From Pseudomonas sp. QTF5 (GTDB taxonomy: Bacteria; Pseudomonadota; Gammaproteobacteria; Pseudomonadales; Pseudomonadaceae), in assembly GCF_000512695.2 (NCBI RefSeq), contig NZ_AZRW02000003.1, forward strand, positions 1-64,000: a stretch of DNA of 64,000 nt, in the 5' to 3' direction. Below the pieces are notes generated by a model that did no database searches, was not told the origin of the DNA, and was given only the letters and a program-made list of their open reading frames with translations. How positions within the stretch are numbered: the stretch's first letter is position 1; each line of letters begins with the position of its first letter. This document shows positions 41,250 to 50,228 of this stretch, one piece after another. A program made the position numbers and the translations under genes.

Positions 41250-41800
41250 CACAACCAGACCAACGGTTCACAGTTAAGCAGGAATTTCTCCATCTGCAAG
41301 CCCGCAAGCTTGAAAGTCGCGGCCCTGACGCCCCGACGCTCTGCCAACATCCGTCTATGATTGTCGGAAAGTTCCCAATTATTCGCGACCATGCTCACCA
41401 GCGGAATCTGCCGGAGTCCAGCATCATCATCGAGTACCTGGATCGACTGTATCCAGGCACGCACAGACTGATTCCAGACGATTGGGAGAGCGCGCTGGAG
41501 GTCCGGTTATGGGATCGTTTCTTCGACCATTATGTACAAGTGCCCTTGCAACAGATTGTCAGTGATCGACTACACGCGACCAACGGTGATTTGACCAGGG
41601 AGCGATCTACGCTGGAAACGGCGTACGGCATGCTCGACCGCCGAATGGCGTCCAGAATCTGGGTGGCCAGCCCGCAACGCATGATTGCGTGCAGAGCAAA
41701 CTGCATTTGATCTGGCGCGAGAACAACGACAACCCGGCGTTTGCGATGTTGCTGGAGGGGATTCGAAAGGCTATGAGGGAGGGATGGGAATTTTGAATTG
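41250..41800 (+). pseudogene. Glutathione S-transferase remnant followed by a LysR-like tail
   Basis: A plus-strand reading contains VGKFPIIRDHAHQRNLPESS, IIEYLDRLYPG and VRLWDRFFDHYVQVPLQQIV, clear GST sequence (end of the thioredoxin fold and start of the helical domain). The N-terminal glutathione-site part is scrambled, and the helical domain breaks off after ETAYGMLDRRMASR. From about 41690 another frame reads KLHLIWRENNDNPAFAMLLE and ends REGWEF-stop near 41797. This resembles the C-terminus of a LysR regulator, though that identification is tentative. Both parts are nonfunctional relics. Confidence 0.7.
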
Positions 41801-41819
41801 CCTGGGTCCGTTCCCGGTG

Positions 41820-41900
41820 TAGGAGCTGGCTTGCCAGCGAAGGCGGCCTCACGTCATGCCGCGCCAATGAAAACGCCTTCGCCGACAAGCCGGGCTCCTA
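41820..41900. repeat. REP pair, third family
   Basis: The arms around TAGGAGCTGGCTTGCCAGCG and CGCCGACAAGCCGGGCTCCTA-like sequence are imperfectly inverted. It is a variant of the TAGGAGC-type REP and differs from the GTGGGAGC type elsewhere. Confidence 0.8.
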
Positions 41901-42020
41901 CTGGATCGGTGTCGCTCACGCGCCGCGCTGACCCTTTCATTTCTCGATCGCTGCGACGATATCCTCTTGTATGATGCCCCGCTTCAACAGTGGGCCGCGA
42001 ACAGTCGTCGAGGAATTTTC

Positions 42021-44207
42021 ATGCATATGCTTTACCGGACCTCCCCCAAGGGAGTGGCCGCCCCGCGGTTCGCGCTCAATCCCCTGAACCTGGGTCTGCT
42101 GCTGGCCAGCGCAATGCCTTCGGCCTGGGCCGCCACCGAACTGCCGGCGGTGACCGTCACCGGCGAAGACACCTCAGGCTATCAGGCCGAAAACGCTTCG
42201 GTCGGTGGCTTCGAAGCGGCGCCATTGCTTGATACGCCGGCCTCGATTTCGGTAGTCAATGAAGCCTTGATCAAGGATCAGCAGGCGCGCCTGCTCAGCG
42301 AAGTTCTACGCAACGACGCCTCGGTGGGTGAAAGCTACGCGCCGGTCGGCTACTACGAAAACTTCGTGGTGCGTGGCTTCTCTCTCAACTCCGCCAGCAG
42401 CTACAAGATCAACGGCCGCACCATCACCGGCGAGCAGAATGTCGGGCTGGAAAACAAACAACAAGTGGAGTTGCTCAAGGGCCTTTCCGGTCTGCAAAGC
42501 GGTATCAGCGAGCCCGGCGGGCTGGTCAACTACGTGACCAAGCGGCCAGCCGATGTGCGTTCGGTCACCGTCTCCACCGACGATCGCGGCAGCGGTTACC
42601 TGGCCACCGATGTCGGTGGCTGGTTCGGCAGCGAACAGCAGTTCGGCCTGCGCGCCAACCTGGCCCACGAAGACATCCATTCCTACGTCGAACACACCAA
42701 TGGCCAGCGCGATTTCGCCTCGCTGGCCTTCGACTGGAACATCAGCCCCGATGCGCTGCTGCAACTGGACGCCGAGTACCAGACCAAGGAACAGCGCTCT
42801 GCACCAGGCTATCAATTGCTCGGCGGTTCCAGCCTGCCGCACCACGCCTCGCCAAAGAAACTGCTGGCACACCAGAGCGGTTCGAAGCCGGTCACCACTG
42901 ATGCGTTGAACCTCAACGGTAATTTCGAATACCGCTTCAGCGACCAGTGGAAGGGCAGCCTCAGCGCCTCGCGCAGCCGGGTGGTGATCGATGACTACAG
43001 CTCGTTCGCCTGGGGCTGCTACGGCGCCGCCAGTTGCGCCGACGCGGCAGTGCCAAATTACTTCAGCCCCGAGGGCGACTACGACATATACGATTTCCGC
43101 AGCCCCGACGATACCCGCCGCAACGATGAGGTGCAGGCTGCCCTCAGCGGCCGCTTCGAAACCGGCGGACTGGATCACGAACTGAGCGTCGGGACTAGCG
43201 CGTTCCGCCGCGTGGTGGACAAACGCGATGCCATCAACCAGATGATCGGCAGTGCCAATATCAACAGCGAACCCGCCGATTTTGCTCGCTACGAAGGGCC
43301 GCTCAACGACTCCTATCGACACCTGGACAGCCGTCAGTACGGGTTGCTCTTCAATGACCGGATCAGCTTCAACGAGCAATGGCAAACCGTGCTCGGCGGG
43401 CGCGAAGTGCGCCTGGATGAAGAAACCTTCGACAGCCAGGGCGACACCACCCGACACACCCAGCGCTACGTGTTCCTGCCCCAGGCCGCGCTGATCTACA
43501 AGCCGGTGCAGAACCTGTCGCTGTACACCCGCTACAGCAAGGGCCTGTCCCTGGGTGGCGAAGCGGCGTGGTTCACTACCAATGCCTTTGAAATTCTCGC
43601 GCCCACCGTATCGCGACAAATCGAGGCGGGCATCAAATACGACTGGCAGCGCATCAGCCTGGCCGCGGCGCTGTTCCAGATTCGTCAGGCCTATCAGTAT
43701 TCACGACCGAATGACGACGGCACGTTCACGTTCACCCAACAGGGCGAACAGAAGAACACCGGGCTGGAGCTCTCGGCCAATGGCTGGGCCAGCCAGCGCC
43801 TGCAAATCGCCGCCAGTGTCGCGGCGATCCGCGCGCGGGTCACCGACAGCGGCACGCCGGCTTATGAAGGCCACCAGGCGATTAACGTACCGACCCTGCG
43901 CGCCAGTCTCTATGGCGACTATGCCCTGCCCTGGTTCGACGGCCTGGCGCTACTCGGCGGGATGCAATACAGCGGTAGCAAGTACGCCAACCGCCAGGGT
44001 GAAGTGCAGACCGGCGCCTATGCCATCTTCAACATCGGCAGCCGCTACAGCACACGGATCGACGGTTACGACACGGTATTCCGGCTGACCGTGGACAACC
44101 TGTTCGACAAACGCTACTGGCGTGATGCCGGTGAATACATGGGCGATGGCTACCTGTTCCAGGGCGCGCCACTGACTGCGCGACTGAGCGCCTCGATCAA
44201 CTTCTGA
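42021..44207 (+). CDS. TonB-dependent siderophore-type receptor
   Basis: This is a 728-residue outer-membrane protein. A signal peptide ends near SAWAA. The plug domain covers about 40-170 (DTPASISVVNEALIKDQQA, ENFVVRGFSLN, QVELLKGLSGLQSGISEPGG split). The 22-strand barrel ends with the terminal Phe signature LTARLSASINF. It lacks an N-terminal FecA-like signalling domain. Two cysteines in an extracellular loop (WGCYGAASCADA) may form a disulfide. ATG 42021 has GAGGA upstream. The ligand is unknown, with ferric siderophore most likely by family. No clear Fur box is seen just upstream. Confidence 0.9.
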   Translation: MHMLYRTSPKGVAAPRFALNPLNLGLLLASAMPSAWAATELPAVTVTGEDTSGYQAENASVGGFEAAPLLDTPASISVVNEALIKDQQARLLSEVLRNDASVGESYAPVGYYENFVVRGFSLNSASSYKINGRTITGEQNVGLENKQQVELLKGLSGLQSGISEPGGLVNYVTKRPADVRSVTVSTDDRGSGYLATDVGGWFGSEQQFGLRANLAHEDIHSYVEHTNGQRDFASLAFDWNISPDALLQLDAEYQTKEQRSAPGYQLLGGSSLPHHASPKKLLAHQSGSKPVTTDALNLNGNFEYRFSDQWKGSLSASRSRVVIDDYSSFAWGCYGAASCADAAVPNYFSPEGDYDIYDFRSPDDTRRNDEVQAALSGRFETGGLDHELSVGTSAFRRVVDKRDAINQMIGSANINSEPADFARYEGPLNDSYRHLDSRQYGLLFNDRISFNEQWQTVLGGREVRLDEETFDSQGDTTRHTQRYVFLPQAALIYKPVQNLSLYTRYSKGLSLGGEAAWFTTNAFEILAPTVSRQIEAGIKYDWQRISLAAALFQIRQAYQYSRPNDDGTFTFTQQGEQKNTGLELSANGWASQRLQIAASVAAIRARVTDSGTPAYEGHQAINVPTLRASLYGDYALPWFDGLALLGGMQYSGSKYANRQGEVQTGAYAIFNIGSRYSTRIDGYDTVFRLTVDNLFDKRYWRDAGEYMGDGYLFQGAPLTARLSASINF

Positions 44208-44244
44208 CCGTGCGCCCGATCGTTTCAGTTGAGGAGCCCAGACC

Positions 44245-44574
44245 CTAGCGCCGGGCCAACTCATGCCGGATGCATTGTTCGTAATACGTTTGCTTGATAC
44301 CAGCAGGCTTGAGGCGAGAGGGACTGTTGTAGGTTTGTTCGGTAATCCCCATGGCCGTCATGCGCATCCACGGCCGGGGGAATTTTCGCGATTGCAGTTT
44401 CTTGCGTGCCCCGTAAAGCGTGAATCCGGAAAGCTTCGCCGCTTGCGCGTCTGCGGCTATGTCCGAGCCCCAACTGCAGACAAAACGACTGTTCTTGCTC
44501 AGGTCCTTTGCCTGAGCCTCAAACGAGACCGCCGCCAGGACCAACGTTGCAGCCATCCATACCAAAGTCCGCAT
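44245..44574 (-). CDS. Small secreted protein of unknown function
   Basis: This is a 109-residue protein with a signal peptide (TLVWMAATLVLAAVSFEAQA). The mature part has two Cys (FVCSWGSDIA and EQCIRHEL) that may pair, and a basic central stretch. I do not recognise the family. Its reading frame, signal peptide and position between two genes support it as real. It is convergent with the TonB-dependent receptor and divergent from homospermidine synthase. Confidence 0.65.
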   Translation of the reverse strand: MRTLVWMAATLVLAAVSFEAQAKDLSKNSRFVCSWGSDIAADAQAAKLSGFTLYGARKKLQSRKFPRPWMRMTAMGITEQTYNSPSRLKPAGIKQTYYEQCIRHELARR

Positions 44575-44816
44575 ATCGCCAATGCCTAACCTTTTGAAAA
44601 GAAAGCGAGTTTGACAATGAAGCGGAGATCGGGGGGCCAGCAGTTTGCCTCATTTTCATGAGGTTTTGTTGGTTCTCCATGAACCCAATAGGTCCACCGT
44701 GAAATGTGCGAAACTTTTTTGAGTTTTAAGTGAGCGTTGCAGTCTCTAGTTGAGAGCACCGTGGTTATCAACAGGTCATTTGCGGCGAGCGCGCGGTCAG
44801 GCGGTGGAGGCAATCG

Positions 44817-46241
44817 ATGTCAGACCTTGAGCATGTCATTCAGCCCTTTAATGCCAGGCTGGTGATGATCGGTTCTGGCTGTATCGGAAAAGGCGTACTC
44901 CCGCTGCTGTTGCGCCATCTTGAGCTTGAACCGCAGCGACTGTTGATCCTCAGCCCTGATGAAGATGGACGCTTACTCGCGCAGGAATTCGGCGTCGCCC
45001 ACCAAGCCGAGCAACTGGACCAGAGCAATTACGAGGCGGTGCTGGACCCTCTTTTGAGCGCTGGCGATTTCTTGCTCAACCTATCGGTAGGGGTATCCAG
45101 CCTGTCCCTGATTCAGTTCGCCCAGCGTAAAGGCGTGCTGTATCTGGACACCTGTATCGAGCCGTGGGAAGGCGGTTATACCGACCCCGACAAATCCCTG
45201 TCCGAAAGATCCAACTATGCATTGAGGGAAGCGGCGCTTCAGCTTCGGGGTGAAAGTGGGCAAGGTCTGTCCACCGCCATGTTGACCCACGGTGCCAATC
45301 CGGGGCTGGTGTCTCACCTGCTCAAACAGGCGCTGGTCAACCTCGCTGAAGATTTGGGTGACACAACGCCCCTGCCCGCGACTCGCGAAGAATGGGCGCA
45401 ACTGGCCAGCCGACTGAATATCCGCTGCATCCACATCGCCGAACGCGACTCGCAGTATTCATCGCAACACAAAATCGCCGATGAGTTCGTCAACACCTGG
45501 TCCGTGGACGGTTTCATCAGTGAAGGCAGTCAACCGGCGGAGTTGGGTTGGGGCAGCCATGAGAAAGCGCTTCCCGAGGATGGCTATTACCACGCTTTCG
45601 GGTGCCAGGCCGGGATCTATCTGCAACGCCCCGGTGCCTCCACGCGGGTTCGTACCTGGACACCCTCGACGGGGCCAACCCATGGGCTGCTCGTGACCCA
45701 CAACGAAGCCCTGTCGATTGCCGACTACCTGACCCTTGGTCAGGGAAGGCAGCCGACTTACCGGCCGACCGTCCACTACGCTTATCGGCCCTGTGATGAT
45801 GCCTTGCTCTCGGTGCATGAACTCGCCGAGCGCAACTGGAAACCCCAGAGCTGCCAGCGCCTGCTCGATGACGAAATCCAGGGCGGCAGTGACGAACTCG
45901 GCGTGCTGCTGATGGGGCATGCCAGAAACAGTTATTGGTATGGCTCGCGCTTATCGATCCACCAAGCCCGGGCACTTTGCCCCCATAACAGCGCCACCAG
46001 CCTGCAAGTGACAGCGGCAGTACTGGCCGGCGTGATCTGGGCGATACGCAATCCTCAACGCGGCATCGTCGAACCGGATGAATTGCCTTTCAAGGAGATT
46101 CTGCAGATCTGCATGCCCTATCTGGGCAATGTAGAAGGCATTTATTCCGACTGGACGCCGCTTACCGGACGTCACTCACTGATGCCCGAGCCGACCGATG
46201 AATCCGATCCGTGGCAATTCGTGAACGTCAGAATCACCTGA
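44817..46241 (+). CDS. Homospermidine synthase
   Basis: This is a 474-residue NAD-dependent enzyme of the saccharopine-dehydrogenase-like fold. It makes symmetric homospermidine from putrescine, or from spermidine and putrescine. The Rossmann start is VMIGSGCIGKGVLPLLLRH (16-34). Other family blocks are NLSVGVSSLSLIQF, YLDTCIEPWEGGY, MLTHGANPGLVSHLLKQAL and NEALSIADYLTLG. GGAGG precedes ATG 44817. The gene stands alone. Bacterial HSS of this type is scattered among pseudomonads and alphaproteobacteria. Confidence 0.92.
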   Translation: MSDLEHVIQPFNARLVMIGSGCIGKGVLPLLLRHLELEPQRLLILSPDEDGRLLAQEFGVAHQAEQLDQSNYEAVLDPLLSAGDFLLNLSVGVSSLSLIQFAQRKGVLYLDTCIEPWEGGYTDPDKSLSERSNYALREAALQLRGESGQGLSTAMLTHGANPGLVSHLLKQALVNLAEDLGDTTPLPATREEWAQLASRLNIRCIHIAERDSQYSSQHKIADEFVNTWSVDGFISEGSQPAELGWGSHEKALPEDGYYHAFGCQAGIYLQRPGASTRVRTWTPSTGPTHGLLVTHNEALSIADYLTLGQGRQPTYRPTVHYAYRPCDDALLSVHELAERNWKPQSCQRLLDDEIQGGSDELGVLLMGHARNSYWYGSRLSIHQARALCPHNSATSLQVTAAVLAGVIWAIRNPQRGIVEPDELPFKEILQICMPYLGNVEGIYSDWTPLTGRHSLMPEPTDESDPWQFVNVRIT

Positions 46242-46276
46242 AGGTCCGACGTGGCTACTCCACGCCAGGCAACGGC

Positions 46277-46981
46277 TCAAATACCGGAACCGTTCTGAAA
46301 TGAGTCGCCCGAACCGGACTCTCTCTGCCAGGCCCGGTGCAGAAGATCGATGACTTCTTCGTCCGATGTCTGCGAAAAATCCGTGTACCAATGGCCGATC
46401 GAAATCAGCCAATCAGGGATCAGCGGGCAGATCAGCTCGTCCACTTCGTCGCGCAACCCCTCTGCCGTCTCCAGAGGTGCCACCGGCACGGCAACGACGA
46501 TGCGAGACGGTGCTTGCAGGCGCACGGCCTGTATCGCGGCCATCATCGTGGCACCTGTCGCCAGGCCGTCATCGATCAGAATCACCACCTGATCCTTGAG
46601 CGCCAAAGGTGCGCGCGATGCCCGGTATACCCGCTCGCGACGCAACAATTCCTGCGTTTCCTTTGTAACCACGCCATCGAGCGTGCGTTGATCAATACCG
46701 TTAGCCCGCAGCGCATCGTCATTGACGATTTGTATGCCGCCGCTGGCAATCGCACCCATGGCGAACTCCTGATGGAATGGCACCCCCAGTTTGCGCACCA
46801 GCATCAGGTCCAGGCGAACCTCCAGGGCGGTGGCCACTTCATAGGCCACCGGAACGCCGCCACGGGGTAAGGCGAGGACGATGACATCGGCTCTTTTTGC
46901 GTATTTAAGCAATGGCTCCACCAGGCTTCGGCCGGCATCAACCCGGTCATGCAAAATGGTTTGCAATGAAGGACTAGTCAT
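46277..46981 (-). CDS. Phosphoribosyltransferase-domain protein
   Basis: This is a 234-residue type-I PRTase-fold protein. The PRPP loop is VVILIDDGLATGATMMAAI near residue 122, and LALPRGGVPVAYEVATAL near 37 is the conserved early loop. Such proteins, often next to universal stress proteins or hydrolases, have no defined substrate and differ from the housekeeping PRTases. ATG 46981 has AGGGAGG upstream; the longer reading to 47083 overlaps the USP gene and is rejected. It is 80 bp after the USP gene on the same strand and probably co-transcribed. Confidence 0.88.
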   Translation of the reverse strand: MTSPSLQTILHDRVDAGRSLVEPLLKYAKRADVIVLALPRGGVPVAYEVATALEVRLDLMLVRKLGVPFHQEFAMGAIASGGIQIVNDDALRANGIDQRTLDGVVTKETQELLRRERVYRASRAPLALKDQVVILIDDGLATGATMMAAIQAVRLQAPSRIVVAVPVAPLETAEGLRDEVDELICPLIPDWLISIGHWYTDFSQTSDEEVIDLLHRAWQRESGSGDSFQNGSGI

Positions 46982-47061
46982 TTGAAAACCTCCCTGGGGC
47001 GGGGCCCCAAAAACGGGCGTTCGTTTGACGGCGGCCATCATTCCAATAGGGACGTCCGCCC

Positions 47062-47949
47062 CTAGACCGCCAGAATGCTGCAAGGCACCTGATACAGAAT
47101 ATGTTCGGTCGTGCTGCCAAGCAGCCGCTCCAGACCACGGTATTGAGCTCTGCCCATCACGATCACATCCACTTGATGCTCATTGGTGAATTCGCTCAGT
47201 ACCGAGACAGGGTTCCCCATGATGAAATGCCGACAGTCAGCGGTCACACCGAACCGAGCGGCCAACTGGAGAAAAGACTTTTCCAGGTCGCTGCGCAACT
47301 CCCGGGTAAGCTCCGCGAGCGTCAGACCGCCGTCCATATCCGCCAGAAAGGCTGCCGAAATGTCACACGCGTACAGCAGATGCAACTCGGCATTGCACTG
47401 CAGCGCCAGGCTGGAAGCCTGCAAGATGATCCGGTCATTGAGTTCGCTGTTCGAAGGCTCGGTGTCTGACACGTCAACCGCGGCCACCACCTTCTGCGGC
47501 AAGGCATGGCATTCACCCCCCACCAGATAAACCGGGACCGGACAATGGCGCAACAAACGCCAATCCAGTGGTGTGAAGAACGCGCGCTTGAGCACGGGTT
47601 CATGCTGCACTTGCTTGATCAACAGATCAGGCTGCATTTGCGTGACGAGGTCAAGAATGTCCTGGCGCATGTTGTCGGCCCATGCGACTTCGCTTGTCAC
47701 CTCGATCCCCCGGCCTTGCATCTTTACCGCCTGCTCATCAAGCCAATCGCGATGTTCCTGCAGGTAGCCCGCCCGAGCCATTTTTCGGTCGCCTTCTTCG
47801 AGCAGCGACAGAATGTCCAACGAGGGAATCAGGCCGGCAATGTGCAAGCTCGCCCCGCTGGCCTTGGCGAGGGCAGCGCCATGGTTTATCGCAGGAGAAT
47901 GGCGCAGCAGCGGGTTGATGATCAGTAATAACCGTTGATACTGGCTCAT
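47062..47949 (-). CDS. Tandem universal stress protein (UspE-like)
   Basis: This is a 295-residue cytoplasmic protein with two Usp domains. The first is about 3-145 (LLLIINPLLRHSPAINHGAA) and the second about 155-295, ending GSTTEHILYQVPCSILAV with the usual G-S-T/V phosphate-binding end. UspE-type proteins aid survival under stationary-phase, anaerobic or membrane stress. GGAG precedes ATG 47949. It pairs with the downstream phosphoribosyltransferase gene, a combination frequent in anaerobic-response (Anr) regulons, though I could not confirm an Anr box upstream. Confidence 0.88.
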   Translation of the reverse strand: MSQYQRLLLIINPLLRHSPAINHGAALAKASGASLHIAGLIPSLDILSLLEEGDRKMARAGYLQEHRDWLDEQAVKMQGRGIEVTSEVAWADNMRQDILDLVTQMQPDLLIKQVQHEPVLKRAFFTPLDWRLLRHCPVPVYLVGGECHALPQKVVAAVDVSDTEPSNSELNDRIILQASSLALQCNAELHLLYACDISAAFLADMDGGLTLAELTRELRSDLEKSFLQLAARFGVTADCRHFIMGNPVSVLSEFTNEHQVDVIVMGRAQYRGLERLLGSTTEHILYQVPCSILAV

Positions 47950-48032
47950 GATCTGACTCCACACAGGATGATCCTCGACGCCGGCCCGAGAATCCAGCAT
48001 CAGGCCCAGACTCCTCCCTTAAAGCCTCTTAA

Positions 48033-48597
<565 letters not shown>

Positions 48598-48598
48598 A

Positions 48599-48690
48599 CC
48601 TGTGGGAGCGGGCTTGCTCGCGAAAGCGGCGTGTCAGGCGACATCAATGTTGACTGTGCCACCGCCTTCGCGAGCAAGCCCGCTCCCACA
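48599..48690. repeat. REP inverted pair
   Basis: The arms contain GTGGGAGCGGGCTTGCTCGC and its inverse and are separated by about 40 bp. Confidence 0.92.
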
Positions 48691-48737
48691 TTGGGCCTGC
48701 GTCGATCACAACATTCCCGAACGACACTGAACGAGTG

Positions 48738-48823
48738 TGCGAGCCTGCTCGCGATAGCGGTGTGTCAGGCAACATCAATGTCGACTGTGCCACCGCCTTC
48801 GCGAGCAAGCCCGCTCCCACAGG
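48738..48823. repeat. REP pair with truncated left arm
   Basis: The right arm is complete (GCGAGCAAGCCCGCTCCCAC). The left arm keeps only GCGAGCCTGCTCGCGATAG. The spacer is nearly the same as in the pair just upstream, indicating a tandem duplication of the REPIN. The rest of the gap 48598-48928 shows no gene. Confidence 0.85.
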
Positions 48824-48928
48824 TTCCGTGGTTGGCTGACAGCATTGGGTAATCGCCGGTTTGGTTTGTGACTCGGGTATTCGTCATCCAGTCCCAAGAA
48901 CAAACAACTCCAACATGGCCCAAACAGC

Positions 48929-50152
48929 ATGCACCCGCAAAGACTGCCCCTGCACAACGAGTTGCACGCGCGCCCTTCTCTGTATTTCGACGAGCCCGCC
49001 CACGTTTTTCATCTGGCGTTTCTGGCCAATGACGGGCAATGCGACACCTTGCTGAGTCGCTGCTGCCCCGGCCCCGTCGACCCGGATGCGGCACAGGGCA
49101 TTACCGAGTTGGAGGGCCATGCCTTGAAGTGGGAACGGCACGCGGAGTTCCTGACGCTGACGCTGGTGGTGCCCTCCTCCAGTCACGAGCCATGCTGGAG
49201 CCCGCCCCCCAAAGCCTTGATGGAGCGGGTCGAGCCCTTCATGCAGCATGTGATCAACGCGGTGCAGATTGTGGTCCGCACCGACGCGTCCTTTTCCGGC
49301 GACCTGTCAGTTTATGGATTCAAAGACCCTTGCGGCTCTTGCATCGGCGGTGGCGATGCGACGGTCTGGAGCGATTTTCGCTTGAGCGCCGACGGCACCA
49401 ACCGTTTCCTGTTCGTTAACAAGCGCCTGAATGCGTATCGCCAGGGACGGATGATCCGCCGCCTGCTGGAAATCGAAACCTACCGAATGATGGCTTCGCT
49501 TTCACTCCTCACCGCGAAAGCCTTGAGCACTCAACTCAACGTCTTCGACAAGACCCTGGTAAACCTTTCGGAACGTAACGCCGGCCCCGATACCGGAAAT
49601 GCGAAAGCGTTGCTGACCGACATCGCCAACCTGTCGGCGCAAGTGGTCAGCAGCAGCGCAAAAACCCGACACCGCTTCAGCGCCACCCAGGCCTATGCAC
49701 AACTGGTTTTCGAACGTTTTGGCGAACTGCGCGAAAGCCACGTGGGTGATTGCCAGCGACTGGGTATCTTCATCGAAAGACGCTTCAAACCCACGGTCAG
49801 ATACTGCGCGGTCACCGAACAACGCCTGGAGCAACTGGCCGAAAGCGTGGCCAACCTCGGGGACTTGTTGCAGGCCCGTGTCCAGGTGGAAATGGAAGAG
49901 CAGAACTCGGAAATCCTGAAGAGCCTGAACGCCCGCGCCGATACTCAAATCAAAATCCAGCGCGCGGTCGAAGGCTTGTCGATTATCGCCATCACCTATT
50001 ACTTGTTGAGCCTGTTCAAGCTGTTCTACTCGGGACTGCATGTCATGGGCGCGGACATTTCCGCGAGAGACGCCATGCTGGCCATGACCCCGCTCGCGCT
50101 CTGCGTCCTGCTGTTTATTTTGATCAGAATCAGGAAAGCCAAAGAACATTGA
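48929..50152 (+). CDS. DUF3422-family membrane protein
   Basis: This is a 407-residue protein of the DUF3422 family, unknown in function. The opening HNELHARPS is the family signature. The long middle part is helical with coiled-coil character (about 180-340). Two C-terminal hydrophobic segments (LSIIAITYYLLSLFKLFYSG and LAMTPLALCVLLFILIRI) anchor it in the inner membrane, with a large cytoplasmic N-terminal part. ATG 48929 is chosen because the HNELHARP block follows nine codons later, as in the family. Confidence 0.85.
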   Translation: MHPQRLPLHNELHARPSLYFDEPAHVFHLAFLANDGQCDTLLSRCCPGPVDPDAAQGITELEGHALKWERHAEFLTLTLVVPSSSHEPCWSPPPKALMERVEPFMQHVINAVQIVVRTDASFSGDLSVYGFKDPCGSCIGGGDATVWSDFRLSADGTNRFLFVNKRLNAYRQGRMIRRLLEIETYRMMASLSLLTAKALSTQLNVFDKTLVNLSERNAGPDTGNAKALLTDIANLSAQVVSSSAKTRHRFSATQAYAQLVFERFGELRESHVGDCQRLGIFIERRFKPTVRYCAVTEQRLEQLAESVANLGDLLQARVQVEMEEQNSEILKSLNARADTQIKIQRAVEGLSIIAITYYLLSLFKLFYSGLHVMGADISARDAMLAMTPLALCVLLFILIRIRKAKEH

Positions 50153-50228
50153 CCTAACGTAAGCATGACCGCTGCCCCGCTCCACTCGCTACATGGGCAG
50201 AACGGGGCAGCGCGTCAAGGCAGTGCGA

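Noticed and set aside
42306..43619. 437-residue minus-strand frame opposite the TonB receptor
   Set aside because: It is an antisense shadow. The plus-strand receptor has signal peptide, plug and barrel.
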